DNA of 64,000 bases from Marinospirillum perlucidum (GCF_003336805.1 NZ_QFWJ01000003.1:62001-126000); one strand, 5' to 3'. Shown: positions 26,163-34,583, numbered from the stretch's first letter. Made by a program: numbers and translations. Notes: generated by a model from the letters alone, not told the origin.

Positions 26163-26945
26163 TTAGTAGTTGTCGCCGTAGTATTCCTGCTCGCTGACCA
26201 TGCGGGTCTCGAGAGAGCAGACATCTTCAATTGAACAGACGATGGTGTCGCCTGGCTGGCAGTCGACGATGCCGTGAGGCGTGCCGGTGCAGATCATGTC
26301 GCCAGGATTCAGGGTCATGATCTTGCTGAGGTACTCAATGATGAAGGGCACATCAAAGATCATGTCCTTGGTGGAACCATCCTGGGTCAGCTTGCCATTG
26401 ACGGTGGTGGTCAATTTGAGGGCATTGGCATCAGGGATGTCAGCGGTATCCACGATCCAGGGCCCCATGGGCAGCAGGGAATCGCGGCTTTTGACGCGCA
26501 GGTTGGGGCGGTAGTAGTTTTCCAGGTAGTCGCGAATGGCAAAGTCATTGCAGACGGTATAACCCGCGACGTAATCCAGTGCGTCTTCACGCTTGATGTT
26601 CTTGCCGCTCTTGCCAATGACCGCGACCAGTTCGCACTCATAGTGCTGGTAGTCGATGTTGTCAGGGCGATAGCTGACCTGCTTGTGGCCGGTCAGGGTG
26701 TTGGCATGCTTGATGAAGACCAGAGGCTCCTTGGGCGGCTCGAAAGCCAGCTCGGTGGCATGGTCGGCATAGTTGATGCCCAGCGCGAAAATGGTGCCGG
26801 GTTCCTTGACCGGGGGCAGCCAGGTGATCTGATCGGAATCCAGGCTCACATCCAGTTGCTCGCCTTCACTGGTGGTGATGCGATCCTGGCCATCGATGGT
26901 GATGTCCAGTTCGCGGCCATCAAAAAGTATGCGTGCGTGTCTCAT
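26163..26945 (-). CDS. hpaG2: HPA degradation isomerase/decarboxylase, HpaG2 half
   Basis: 260 residues of the fumarylacetoacetate hydrolase fold, matching the C-terminal half of the E. coli HpaG bifunctional protein: ALGINYADHATELAFEPPKEPLVFIKHANT, the metal-ligand segment YECELVAVIGK, GYTVCNDFAIRDY and MTLNPGDMICTGTPHG. The metal site acids (E-x-E type in ECELVAV and the later D) are present. It acts with HpaG1 to decarboxylate and isomerise the HPA intermediates to the substrate of HpaH. It lies 3 bases after hpaG1. Confidence 0.92.
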   Translation of the reverse strand: MRHARILFDGRELDITIDGQDRITTSEGEQLDVSLDSDQITWLPPVKEPGTIFALGINYADHATELAFEPPKEPLVFIKHANTLTGHKQVSYRPDNIDYQHYECELVAVIGKSGKNIKREDALDYVAGYTVCNDFAIRDYLENYYRPNLRVKSRDSLLPMGPWIVDTADIPDANALKLTTTVNGKLTQDGSTKDMIFDVPFIIEYLSKIMTLNPGDMICTGTPHGIVDCQPGDTIVCSIEDVCSLETRMVSEQEYYGDNY

Positions 26946-26948
26946 GGT

Positions 26949-27617
26949 TCAGGCCCCTCCCAGCGTGTTTTTCAGGGTGCCGACACCCTCGATGCTTGCT
27001 TCTACCTGGTCGCCCTGGGCAACCGGCACTCGATCACCGGCAAAGCCGACGGCGATGATTTCACCCGGTTGCAGGGTCATGATGTAGGAGATCTTGCTGA
27101 TCAACTCGGCGACACTGCGTTCCATCTGGCTCAGGTCAAAACGGCTTTTTTCTTCGCCCTTGACGCTCAGGGTCACGGTCAGGGCATCGGGGTTGCTGAT
27201 TTTGTCAGCAGGGACGATTTCAGGACCGACCGGTGCAGTGGTATCCAGGCATTTGCCCTTGATGTCAGGGCGGTAGTAGCTTTCTTCAGGCAGGGAAAAA
27301 TCACCCACCAGGGTGTAGCCACCGACATACTGCAAGGCTTCTTCGGGGCTGACGCGGCAGGTTTCCTTGCCGAGCACCACGCCCAGGCTGGCACCGACGA
27401 CCATGGATTCCACGGCCTGGCCTGAAAAATCCTTGGCCCATTCGATGGTGGCACCATCGGTGTTCCAGGTATTGCGTGGCTTGTAGTAGAGAACCGGCTG
27501 GGTGGGCGGCTTCTTGTAGGGCGCTTCGTTGAACGTCCCTTCCAGGGCAGCAAGCTGCTTCTTGTCGTTCAGGGCGACACAGATCAGTTTGCTGTTAACC
27601 AATGTCTTTTTAGTCAT
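26949..27617 (-). CDS. hpaG1: HPA degradation isomerase/decarboxylase, HpaG1 half
   Basis: 222 residues, matching the N-terminal half of fused HpaG: VALNDKKQLAALEGTFNEAPYKKPPTQPVLYYKPRNTW, then GASLGVVLGKETCRVSPEEALQYVGGYTLVGDFSLPEESYYRP and the end LQPGEIIAVGFAGDRVPV. In E. coli the two halves are one polypeptide of about 429 residues; here they are separate genes 3 bases apart, as also in several other bacteria. The start (ATG 27617) lies 30 bases behind hpaI. Confidence 0.92.
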   Translation of the reverse strand: MTKKTLVNSKLICVALNDKKQLAALEGTFNEAPYKKPPTQPVLYYKPRNTWNTDGATIEWAKDFSGQAVESMVVGASLGVVLGKETCRVSPEEALQYVGGYTLVGDFSLPEESYYRPDIKGKCLDTTAPVGPEIVPADKISNPDALTVTLSVKGEEKSRFDLSQMERSVAELISKISYIMTLQPGEIIAVGFAGDRVPVAQGDQVEASIEGVGTLKNTLGGA

Positions 27618-27647
27618 GATTAACCTTCTTGTGTTGTTGGCGGCCTG

Positions 27648-28454
27648 TCAGTAGCCGGCCTGAGGTTTCTCTTCAGTGGCAGGCTGACCCTGTTTGAAAC
27701 GCTGGGCCAGTTTGCGGGTTTCGTTAGCCAGAATCAGGGTGTCCACACCCACACCGACAAAATCAGCCCCTTCGTTGACATAGTCAGCGGCCAGATCAGG
27801 GTCGAGGCACAAAAGCCCGGCATACTTGTCGGTGGCGCGTATCTTGTTCAGTCCCTGATTGATGGCTTCGACCACGGCAGGATTTCCGGCATCACCGGGA
27901 TAGCCCATGGAGGCAGAAAGATCCGAGGGGCCGATAAAGACACCATCCACGCCTTCCACTTCCAGAATGGCATCCAGGTTTTGCAAGGCACTGGCGGTTT
28001 CCACCTGAACCAGCAGGCAGATTTCCTCATTGGCTTTATGCAGATAACCGGGCACCTGGTTCCAGCGGGCTGCTCGGGCCAGGGAGGTGCCCAGACCGCG
28101 AATACCCTGGGGTGGGTAGCGCACAGCCTGTACCAGCTGCCGAGCCTGTTCGGCGGTTTCCACCATGGGCACCAGCAGGGTTTGCGCACCGATATCGAGT
28201 AGCTGTTTGATCAGGGCGGTATCGCCTTCCACACAGCGCACAATGGGCGCAACGTCATAAGGGGCCAGGGCCTGCAGATGGCTCATGATGGTGCGCAGAT
28301 CAAAGGGCGCGTGTTCGCCATCAATCAACAGCCAATCAAAACCGGCCAGACCGGCAATTTCTGCAGCGGAGTTATCTGGTAACCCCAGCCAGAGGCCGTA
28401 CTGGGTTTCACCTGTGGCCAGCCCCTGCTTAAAACGATTCTTGGGCAGTTCCAT
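27648..28454 (-). CDS. hpaI: 2,4-dihydroxyhept-2-ene-1,7-dioate (HKHD) aldolase
   Basis: HpaI is a metal-dependent class II aldolase that cleaves 4-hydroxy-2-oxoheptanedioate into pyruvate and succinic semialdehyde. The protein has 268 residues with GLWLGLPDNSAAEIAGLAGFDWLLIDGEHAPFD (catalytic His in GEHAP), the metal ligand Glu in VQVETASAL and the Asp in GVFIGPSDLSASMG. ATG 28454 was chosen because AAGGAG precedes it by seven bases; a GTG at 28469 is less likely. Confidence 0.95.
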   Translation of the reverse strand: MELPKNRFKQGLATGETQYGLWLGLPDNSAAEIAGLAGFDWLLIDGEHAPFDLRTIMSHLQALAPYDVAPIVRCVEGDTALIKQLLDIGAQTLLVPMVETAEQARQLVQAVRYPPQGIRGLGTSLARAARWNQVPGYLHKANEEICLLVQVETASALQNLDAILEVEGVDGVFIGPSDLSASMGYPGDAGNPAVVEAINQGLNKIRATDKYAGLLCLDPDLAADYVNEGADFVGVGVDTLILANETRKLAQRFKQGQPATEEKPQAGY

Positions 28455-28484
28455 ATGCGTCTCCTTCACTCGCTAGCCGAGGAT

Positions 28485-29288
28485 TTACTCGAAATTCAGG
28501 GTAACGCCACCCAGGGAGCCAAAGTCAGCATGCACGGTATCGCCTGCCTTGACCGGAACCGGGCGGGTAAAGGAGCCGGACAGGATGATTTGACCGGGTT
28601 CCAGGCCCACACCGTGAGGGGCAAAGCGTTTGCAGACCCAGCTAATGCCCTTGAGCGGGTTGCCCAGGACACCACCGGCCAGACCGGTTTCTTCGATCTG
28701 ACCGTTGAGATACAGCATGGAGCCAGCCCAGCGCAGGTCGATATCCAGCGGCTTGATGGGGCGGCCACCAAGAACGATCCCGGCATTGGCGGCATTGTCG
28801 GAGATGGTGTCATACACCTTGCGGGTGTAGCCGGTTTCCGGATCGGTTCTCAGGCAGCGGGCGGCAATGAGTTCCAGCGAGGGGATGACGTAATCGGTGG
28901 CATTGAGAACATCAAAAATGGTGACATTTTCACCGAAAAGCGGCTTTTTCAGGACAAAAGCCAGTTCAACCTCAATACGCGGATCGAGAAAATCCGAAGC
29001 CTTCACGGTGGCTCCGTCTTCAAACAGCATGTCATCCAGCAAGACACCATAATCGGGCTCATCGATATTGGAGGACATCTGCATAGCACGGGAAGTCAGG
29101 CCGATCTTGTAGCCCAGAACCTTGCGGCCATCTTCCAGCTTGCGATCCACCCACTGCTTTTGGATGGCATAGGCATCGGCCATGGTCATGTCGGGATAAT
29201 CAAGGGTAAGGGCCGGAATCTGCTTGCGGTTGACTTCTGCTTGGTAGAGGCGGTCTGCTGCTGCTTGGATTTGTTCTTGATTTAACAT
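28485..29288 (-). CDS. hpaH: 2-oxohepta-3-ene-1,7-dioate hydratase
   Basis: HpaH adds water to the oxo-heptenedioate before aldol cleavage by HpaI. The protein has 267 residues and belongs to the hydratase/decarboxylase branch of the fumarylacetoacetase family: [45 protein letters not shown], and [13 protein letters not shown] at the end. It is first of the minus-strand operon hpaH-I-G1-G2-E and its promoter carries the shared palindrome at 29398. Confidence 0.95.
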   Translation of the reverse strand: MLNQEQIQAAADRLYQAEVNRKQIPALTLDYPDMTMADAYAIQKQWVDRKLEDGRKVLGYKIGLTSRAMQMSSNIDEPDYGVLLDDMLFEDGATVKASDFLDPRIEVELAFVLKKPLFGENVTIFDVLNATDYVIPSLELIAARCLRTDPETGYTRKVYDTISDNAANAGIVLGGRPIKPLDIDLRWAGSMLYLNGQIEETGLAGGVLGNPLKGISWVCKRFAPHGVGLEPGQIILSGSFTRPVPVKAGDTVHADFGSLGGVTLNFE

Positions 29289-29390
29289 GCCTGGAGCACC
29301 TTGTTAGCTGTTGTGCGTTGGTTAAGAAATGCGTCTTGCGGCCTGGATTTTTGATGTCTTTATAGAAAGCCGTAAGTAATCACTCTCGGT

Positions 29391-29418
29391 ATTTTAGTTA
29401 ATATATTAAGTAAGTCAA
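29391..29418 (-). promoter_or_regulatory. hpaHIGE promoter with probable HpaR operator
   Basis: On the minus strand, TTGACT (29418-29413) and TAAAAT (29396-29391) are 16 bases apart. The spacer contains the perfect palindrome TTAATATATTAA (29398-29409); read on this strand the context is ACTTAATATATTAACT, close to the sites before hpaD and hpaF. This places a repressor between the promoter boxes. Confidence 0.78.
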
Positions 29419-29573
29419 TATCTGATCACCAGCAAAGTGAAGCCCGGTTCGGGCGGCAAAGCAGGGGGCAGTCAGGCGACACTTTTGCGCTTAAAAGAAG
29501 GCATTTAAAAGCAGGTATCAGCAGCAAGCGACTGCTTGAAGTGGCTTTTTTTGAGGCGTTAACCGGTGGGCTA

Positions 29574-29601
29574 TTGACGGTCGGGGAAACATCTCTATAA
29601 T
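29574..29601 (+). promoter_or_regulatory. Promoter of tRNA-Leu
   Basis: TTGACG (29574-29579) and the consensus -10 TATAAT (29596-29601) are 16 bases apart, followed by a GC-rich discriminator (GGCGGGC), as expected for a strong stable-RNA promoter. The mature tRNA starts 38 bases further on. Confidence 0.8.
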
Positions 29602-29638
29602 GGCGGGCACCTACCAAGCGCAAACGCTTGATCCCTGT

Positions 29639-29725
29639 GCCGGAATGGCGGAATTGGTAGACGCAGTGGATTCAAAATCCACCGCCCGAAAGGGTGTGCC
29701 GGTTCGAGTCCGGCTTCCGGTACCA
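29639..29725 (+). tRNA. tRNA-Leu (anticodon CAA)
   Basis: 87 bases with encoded CCA. The acceptor arm GCCGGAA pairs with TTCCGGT. The anticodon stem GTGGA/TCCAC encloses TTCAAAA, giving CAA. The long variable arm (CGCCCGAAAGGGTGT region) and the GGTTCGAGTCC T-arm fit a class II tRNA-Leu. Confidence 0.96.
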
Positions 29726-29948
29726 CTTAAGATTCAATCTTTGTTTCTTTCTCCTTCATTTCGACAAGTCTCTTGCTTGCTTTCAAGCAGGCTGCTTAGC
29801 TCCCCTTTTTTGCCCCGTACCAAGATGCTCTTACCTATATCAATGCCTTTTCGGAGTATTAGGCAAGAAAGCAATATTTTCGTGTCTTCAAATAAAGTGG
29901 TGGATCCTCGAAGATTTTATGGGTCACTAACTGCTAGGAGGATCCAGA

Positions 29949-30803
29949 ATGATTGCTGATGAAAACTATACACTGGCTAATGGCGTAGCGATTCCCAAGT
30001 TGGCACTGGGCACCTGGATGATTGAGGGTGCGGATGCCGTTGAAGCTGTGAAACAGGCCATCCAGATGGGTTATCGTCAGCTGGATACTGCCCAGGATTA
30101 TGGTAATGAAGCCGAGGTGGCTGAAGGTGTGCGCGCCAGTGGTGTTAAACGCGAAGAGATTTTTGTCACCAGCAAGCTGGCGGCCCAATACAAGTCTTAT
30201 GAGGAGGCTGCGGCAGCCATAGATGCTTCGTTGGAGCGCATGGGTTTTGATTATCTGGACATGATGATCATTCATAGTCCGCAGCCCTGGGGTGATTTTG
30301 GTTCCAGCGATCGCTTTGCCGAAGGCAACCAGGCGGCTTGGCGAGCACTGGAAGCTGCCTACAAAGCGGGCAAGTTGAAAGCGATTGGCTTATCCAATTT
30401 TCAGGCAGTGGATATTGATAATATTCTTGAACACTGTTCTGTCGCTCCCCAGGTTAACCAGATTCTGGCCCATATCAGTAACCTGCCTCGTGATCTCATT
30501 GATTATTCCCGCGATAAGGGACTCTTGGTGGAAGCCTATTCTCCCGTCGGTCATGGTGAGCTGTTCAAAAACCAGGATATTATTCAGATGGCCGCGAAAT
30601 ACGCGGTTTCCGTGCCTCAGCTTTGCATTCGCTATGACCTGCAGCTAGGGCTTTTGCCTCTTCCGAAAACGGCGAACCCCGAGCATATGAAAAACAACCT
30701 GGATGTGAATTTTGAAATCAGTGATGAGGACATGGCCTTTTTGGATGGTCTTGAACTGATCAAGGATTACGGCGAAGCCAGCGTCTTTCCGGTTTTCCAA
30801 TAA
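29949..30803 (+). CDS. Aldo/keto reductase
   Basis: 284 residues of the AKR family: ALGTWMIEGADAVEAVKQAIQMGYRQLDTAQDYGNEAEVAEGV with the catalytic Asp and Tyr, Lys in TSKLAAQ, and the His in MIIHSPQPW. The C-terminal NADPH segment is LPLPKTANPEHMKNNL. It reduces aldehydes or ketones with NADPH in the cytoplasm; the natural substrate is unknown. A strong AGGAGG site precedes ATG 29949. It opens a group with an MBL-fold protein, an AraC regulator and a flavodoxin-like gene, a set that resembles electrophile or quinone stress loci. Confidence 0.9.
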   Translation: MIADENYTLANGVAIPKLALGTWMIEGADAVEAVKQAIQMGYRQLDTAQDYGNEAEVAEGVRASGVKREEIFVTSKLAAQYKSYEEAAAAIDASLERMGFDYLDMMIIHSPQPWGDFGSSDRFAEGNQAAWRALEAAYKAGKLKAIGLSNFQAVDIDNILEHCSVAPQVNQILAHISNLPRDLIDYSRDKGLLVEAYSPVGHGELFKNQDIIQMAAKYAVSVPQLCIRYDLQLGLLPLPKTANPEHMKNNLDVNFEISDEDMAFLDGLELIKDYGEASVFPVFQ

Positions 30804-30829
30804 TCGGGTTAGCCGGATAAAAATAGCTT

Positions 30830-30857
30830 CAGGCCCCCTCCTCAGGGTGGGGGCCTG
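30830..30857 (+). terminator. Terminator-like hairpin after the aldo/keto reductase gene
   Basis: CAGGCCCCC (30830-30838) pairs perfectly with GGGGGCCTG (30849-30857). The trailing T-run is weak (CTTTCC). It lies 27 bases after the stop codon. Confidence 0.55.
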
Positions 30858-31056
30858 CTTTCCGATAGGGGCTTATCCAACAGATCCTGGTTATAGGAAC
30901 TTTCATGTTTGGGGATGCCTGGCGCAGCTCTCCTGCTCTTGCCTGCTTTTCACCAACTGAGCCGGTTTGCCAGGAGCAATTAAAGCCGAATTGAGGCGTG
31001 CAATGACGGCTGGGCAGGCCAGCGGGTTGATCTGACTAAAAGTAGGGGCTGGAAGT

Positions 31057-32172
31057 ATGACAAGAGGGCTTATGAAAGTGGTTTACTGGATTCTTGCAAT
31101 CGTCGGTATCGCCTGCCTGGGTGTTCTTCTCTATTTGCATCATCCCAAGTTTGGTGACTTGCCGGAAGGTGAGGCCCTGGTCGCGATTGAAGCCTCGCCG
31201 CATTATGAAGAAGGTACTTTTCGCAACCTGATACCTACGCCGATGTTTGCCGGAGACAAAACCTTCCTGCAGGTACTTACCGAAAATCTAGCCTCAAGTA
31301 ACGAAGGTTTGACCCCTGAAGAAGCCCTACCCACTTGGGCGACTGAGCTAGATGCTCTGGACCCTAACAAGAATCTGGTGGTCTGGTTGGGTCATTCTTC
31401 CTTTTTTATCCAAATCAATGGGCTGCGTTTATTGCTGGATCCGGTATTGAGCGACCAGGCCGCACCCCTGGGGTTTTTAAATCCCGCCTATGCAGGAACC
31501 AATCTTTTCTCCGCGCCCAAGCTGCCGGCCATTGATGCCCTGTTGATCAGTCATGATCACTGGGATCACCTGGATTACCCCAGTATCCGAGACCTTGAGC
31601 CCAAGGTTGAACAAGTGCTTGCTCCCTTGGGAATCGGTAGTTACCTGCGTGGTTGGGGCTATTCTGAAGAAAGAATTCGTGAAGGTGACTGGTTTGATCA
31701 TTTTGATCTGGGGCGGGAGGTGCGCGTTCATCTGATTCCGGCGCGTCACTACTCCGGCCGTTTGCTGACTCGCAATAAGACCCTCTGGGCCGGTTTTATT
31801 CTGGAAACGCCTGAATTGCGTCTACTCTTTAGTGGGGATTCTGGCTACGGGCCGCATTTCAATGAATTAGGTAGGCACTTTAACGGTTTTGATTTTGTCG
31901 CCCTGGATAGCGGTCAATACGATGAGCGTTGGCCCTATATTCACATGAATCCTGAGGAAGCGGCCACTGCGGCTGAAAATTTGGGGGCCCGAGCCATGAT
32001 GCCTGCTCATGTGGGTCGGTTTACCCTGGCCAGGCACCCCTGGCAGGAACCCTTCCAAAGATTAGTCGAGGCAAGCCGGGATAAACCCTACAAGCTGGTT
32101 ACGCCCAGAATTGGTCAGGTTCTGTTTTTGGATCAATTGGAGCAAACGCCGCTGGATCGCTGGTGGCAATAA
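31057..32172 (+). CDS. Membrane-anchored metallo-beta-lactamase-fold hydrolase (NAPE-PLD/RomA-like)
   Basis: 371 residues. An N-terminal membrane helix (about residues 8-26) is followed by a metallo-beta-lactamase domain of the UlaG/NAPE-PLD group: VVWLGHSSFFIQINGLRLLLDPVLS, the metal motif SHDHWDHLDYPS, IPARHYSGR, LLFSGDSGYG and the late His in MMPAHVGRF. Family members hydrolyse phosphoester or lactone bonds; the substrate here is unknown. The domain may face the periplasm or the cytoplasm. An alternative ATG lies at 31072. Confidence 0.85.
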   Translation: MTRGLMKVVYWILAIVGIACLGVLLYLHHPKFGDLPEGEALVAIEASPHYEEGTFRNLIPTPMFAGDKTFLQVLTENLASSNEGLTPEEALPTWATELDALDPNKNLVVWLGHSSFFIQINGLRLLLDPVLSDQAAPLGFLNPAYAGTNLFSAPKLPAIDALLISHDHWDHLDYPSIRDLEPKVEQVLAPLGIGSYLRGWGYSEERIREGDWFDHFDLGREVRVHLIPARHYSGRLLTRNKTLWAGFILETPELRLLFSGDSGYGPHFNELGRHFNGFDFVALDSGQYDERWPYIHMNPEEAATAAENLGARAMMPAHVGRFTLARHPWQEPFQRLVEASRDKPYKLVTPRIGQVLFLDQLEQTPLDRWWQ

Positions 32173-32232
32173 GTAGCACCAGTTGAAAGGACAAGAGGCG
32201 GGATTTTTAGCTCAGGTGTGTGGAGGTGGGAA

Positions 32233-33168
32233 ATGGTTGGAAAAGCACTAACAGCGGGTGAGCGGAGCAGCTTCAATTCCTTGAAAGCCTCTGCGGAATT
32301 GGCCCAACAGATCGATCGTCATACACAGGGCGTTCACCTACAGCCCACTGCTGTAGAAGGGCTGAATCTGCATCGCTGGGAGCAGCCCACAGAACCAACC
32401 AGTTATATGTTGGCCCCCAGTATTTGTTTGATCGGCCAGGGGCGCAAGCAGTTGGTGGTGGGCGAAGACACCTTTGTCTACGATAGCAATCATTTTCTGA
32501 TTACATCCATCGATTTGCCCGTCGTCTCCAGAATTCTGGAAGCCAGCTCTGAAGCGCCCTACCTGGGTTTAACCATGGAAATCAATTTGCGCGAGCTATC
32601 CAGCCTGGTTCTGGAAAACCCGATCAGTGATCGTGACCGCTCGGAAGACTCTCTGGGTGTTGCGGTTAGCCGGGTTGAAGAGCCTTTGTTCGATGCTTTT
32701 GAGCGCCTGCTCAGGCTTTTGGATACACCTGAAGATATTAAAACGCTGGCGCCACTGATTCAGCGGGAAATTATCTATCGTTTGCTAAAAGGCGAGCAGG
32801 GCGGGCGTTTACGTCAAATCGTTGCTTCGGGGCGCAACAGCTATCGGGTGGTACGCACGCTGGAATGGTTGAAAGAGCACTACAACGAATCGATCAAAGT
32901 GGATGAAATGGCGAGTCGGGCGGGGTTAAGTGTCTCGGCTTTTCACCACCATTTTCGGGCGATGACAGCGATGACTCCCCTGCAATACCAAAAACGTATC
33001 CGTCTGAGTGAGGCCCGGCGTCTGATGATGACAGAGCATCTGGATGCATCCCGCGCGGCTTTCCAAGTGGGTTATGAAAGCCCTTCACAATTCAGTCGTG
33101 AATACAGTCGCATGTTTGGTGCGCCGCCGATGCAGGATATCCGTAAGCTCATACAGCAGTCAGCCTGA
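32233..33168 (+). CDS. AraC-family regulator of the accessory region
   Basis: 311 residues. An AraC_N-type cupin domain (about residues 25-185, with LAPSICLIGQGRKQLVVGEDTFVYDSNHFLITSIDLPV) precedes an AraC helix-turn-helix pair (about 210-305) with DEMASRAGLSVSAFHHHFRAMTAMTPLQYQKRIRLSEARRLM and QVGYESPSQFSREYSRMFG. ATG 32233 was chosen for the GGAGG six bases before it. This type often controls neighbouring oxidoreductase genes, here the aldo/keto reductase, MBL-fold and flavodoxin-like genes. Confidence 0.88.
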   Translation: MVGKALTAGERSSFNSLKASAELAQQIDRHTQGVHLQPTAVEGLNLHRWEQPTEPTSYMLAPSICLIGQGRKQLVVGEDTFVYDSNHFLITSIDLPVVSRILEASSEAPYLGLTMEINLRELSSLVLENPISDRDRSEDSLGVAVSRVEEPLFDAFERLLRLLDTPEDIKTLAPLIQREIIYRLLKGEQGGRLRQIVASGRNSYRVVRTLEWLKEHYNESIKVDEMASRAGLSVSAFHHHFRAMTAMTPLQYQKRIRLSEARRLMMTEHLDASRAAFQVGYESPSQFSREYSRMFGAPPMQDIRKLIQQSA

Positions 33169-33255
33169 ATTCGGTGAGAGGGTCGCCGTGCTTAGAGTTT
33201 AATTTTACCCCTTGCTTAGGCGGTTCAGGTTTTATAAAGCAACAGGAACTTTATT

Positions 33256-33855
33256 ATGCAGTTAAAACGCTTGGTCCAATTAGCCCTTTTCAGCTTGTCA
33301 TTGGGGGTTCTGGCCCCGTCTGCAGTCGCAACAGAAGAAACCTTGAGTACGGCAATCAAGACCCTGGTTATTGTTTCTCATCCCTATCCTGAGCGTTCGG
33401 TCATGACGCTCGGCATGCAGGAAGCTGCCGAGCGGGTTGAAGGTGTGACGGTAAGAAATCTGGAAACCATCTATGGTTTTGATACCCGGGCCATAGATGC
33501 GGCCAGAGAACGGGAATTAACTCGCCAGCACCAACGGATCGTGTTCATGTTTCCGACTCATTGGTTCAACATCACGCCGATGATGAAAGCCTATCTTAAT
33601 GATGTCTGGGGAAGTGCCGGGCCGGGTTTGTGGCAGGGCAAGGAAATGCTTCTGGTGACCACAGCTGCCGGAGGAAGCTCTACCTATGGTGAAAGCGGTC
33701 GCGTGGGTTTTGAGTTGAGCGATGTCTTTGCCCCGATGAAAGCCAGCGCCTTGCATGCAGGTATGACTTATTTGCCGCCTCTGGCCTTTGAGGCCTTTTC
33801 CAGATCGAAGTTGCCCGATTACCAGCGTCAGTTGATTGAACGACTGCAACGCTAG
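33256..33855 (+). CDS. Exported flavodoxin-fold NAD(P)H:quinone reductase-like protein
   Basis: 199 residues. Residues 1-26 look like a signal peptide (MQLKRLVQLALF..., cleavage near AVA-TE, no twin arginine). The rest is the KefF/MdaB-type flavodoxin fold: LVIVSHPYPERSVMT, IVFMFPTHWFNITPMMKAYLNDVWG and LLVTTAAGGSSTYGESGR. Related reductases are cytoplasmic FMN or FAD enzymes; a periplasmic member without a Tat motif is unusual. It follows the AraC gene by 87 bases. Confidence 0.8.
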   Translation: MQLKRLVQLALFSLSLGVLAPSAVATEETLSTAIKTLVIVSHPYPERSVMTLGMQEAAERVEGVTVRNLETIYGFDTRAIDAARERELTRQHQRIVFMFPTHWFNITPMMKAYLNDVWGSAGPGLWQGKEMLLVTTAAGGSSTYGESGRVGFELSDVFAPMKASALHAGMTYLPPLAFEAFSRSKLPDYQRQLIERLQR

Positions 33856-34162
33856 TTGCAATAAAACCTGCCTTACTCGCATTTCTCAAACGGTTCTGAT
33901 CTCGTCCCCGGCTGGGTTGCATAGAAGCCTGGAGGCACTGTTATGAATCGACCTGCTGGCTTGCACCGGTGAGCATCTGCAGGTCGACAGTTGGAGGTTG
34001 CGGGTCAAAACTCAATAAAAACAGTGGAATATGTTCTAAATATAGCATCGAGTACATCTAAATACCTATCTTTTAAAGGGATATTTATCTGTTAATCTTG
34101 GCAAGCTTTTAAGGCTGATGGGCAGTCTTGCTGATTGTTAAAGGTTAGGTGAGAGAAGGAAT
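33856..34162. other. 307-base intergenic region
   Basis: AT content rises through this gap. It contains the promoter region of the DUF3592-like gene; no RNA gene, repeat or coding frame beyond a few codons could be supported. Confidence 0.6.
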
Positions 34163-34549
34163 ATGAAGAAGAAAAAGTACTCGCAGGTCTTTTTTGGGGT
34201 GATCGCAGTGATTGTTGTGGTGCTTGCGGTCATGCGCCAGTTAGAGGTGGCCAAGTGGCCGGAAACCCAGGCGACGATCGTTCTGGCCGAGGTGGTCAAG
34301 GAAACCGAACTGGAAAGCAAAAAGGACAGCAATGGTAATAAAACCACCTATATCGAAGTCGAGTACTACGTTGAGATCGAGTACGAATTTGAGGTAGATG
34401 GTCAAGTCTATCGAGGCGACTATGAAACTGAAGACTTTGAGAGTGAAAGCTATGTTGAGCGCCTGCGCGATGAACGTTATTCAGAAGGTACTCTCCTGAC
34501 CGTAAAATACGATCCTGAAGATCCTACCGATAATCTGGTTCATAACTAA
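34163..34549 (+). CDS. DUF3592-like membrane-anchored protein
   Basis: 128 residues: a Lys-rich N-terminus, one membrane helix (about residues 9-24), then an acidic beta-rich domain. The pattern WPETQATIV...VEYYVEIEYEFEVDGQVYRGD...SEGTLLTVKYDPEDPTDNLV is that of DUF3592, whose function is unknown. The very high Glu/Asp content suits a halophilic or marine host. It stands alone between the flavodoxin-like gene and a convergent gene. Confidence 0.75.
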   Translation: MKKKKYSQVFFGVIAVIVVVLAVMRQLEVAKWPETQATIVLAEVVKETELESKKDSNGNKTTYIEVEYYVEIEYEFEVDGQVYRGDYETEDFESESYVERLRDERYSEGTLLTVKYDPEDPTDNLVHN

Positions 34550-34583
34550 TCAGGCTTCAGGGGCTGGTTTGCGGTCCCTGGCA

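Larger units (their letters stand above)
29289..29638. other. 350-base intergenic region between hpaH and tRNA-Leu
   Basis: The gap holds the hpaH promoter with its palindromic operator (29391-29418) and the tRNA-Leu promoter (29574-29601). Between them, about 150 bases show no gene or repeat that could be recognised. Confidence 0.7.

Noticed and set aside
24580-26166. A 528-codon open frame on the plus strand
   Set aside because: It lies exactly antisense to hpaE and its translation has no family features; hpaE on the other strand is intact.
26274-27425. A 383-codon open frame on the plus strand
   Set aside because: Antisense to hpaG2 and hpaG1, both with clear family motifs.
29639-29725. 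tRNA-Leu as attachment site of an integrated island
   Set aside because: No integrase gene and no second copy of the tRNA 3' end were found within the window, so no island borders can be claimed.
29600-29959. A 119-codon frame on the plus strand
   Set aside because: It runs through tRNA-Leu and has no coding features.
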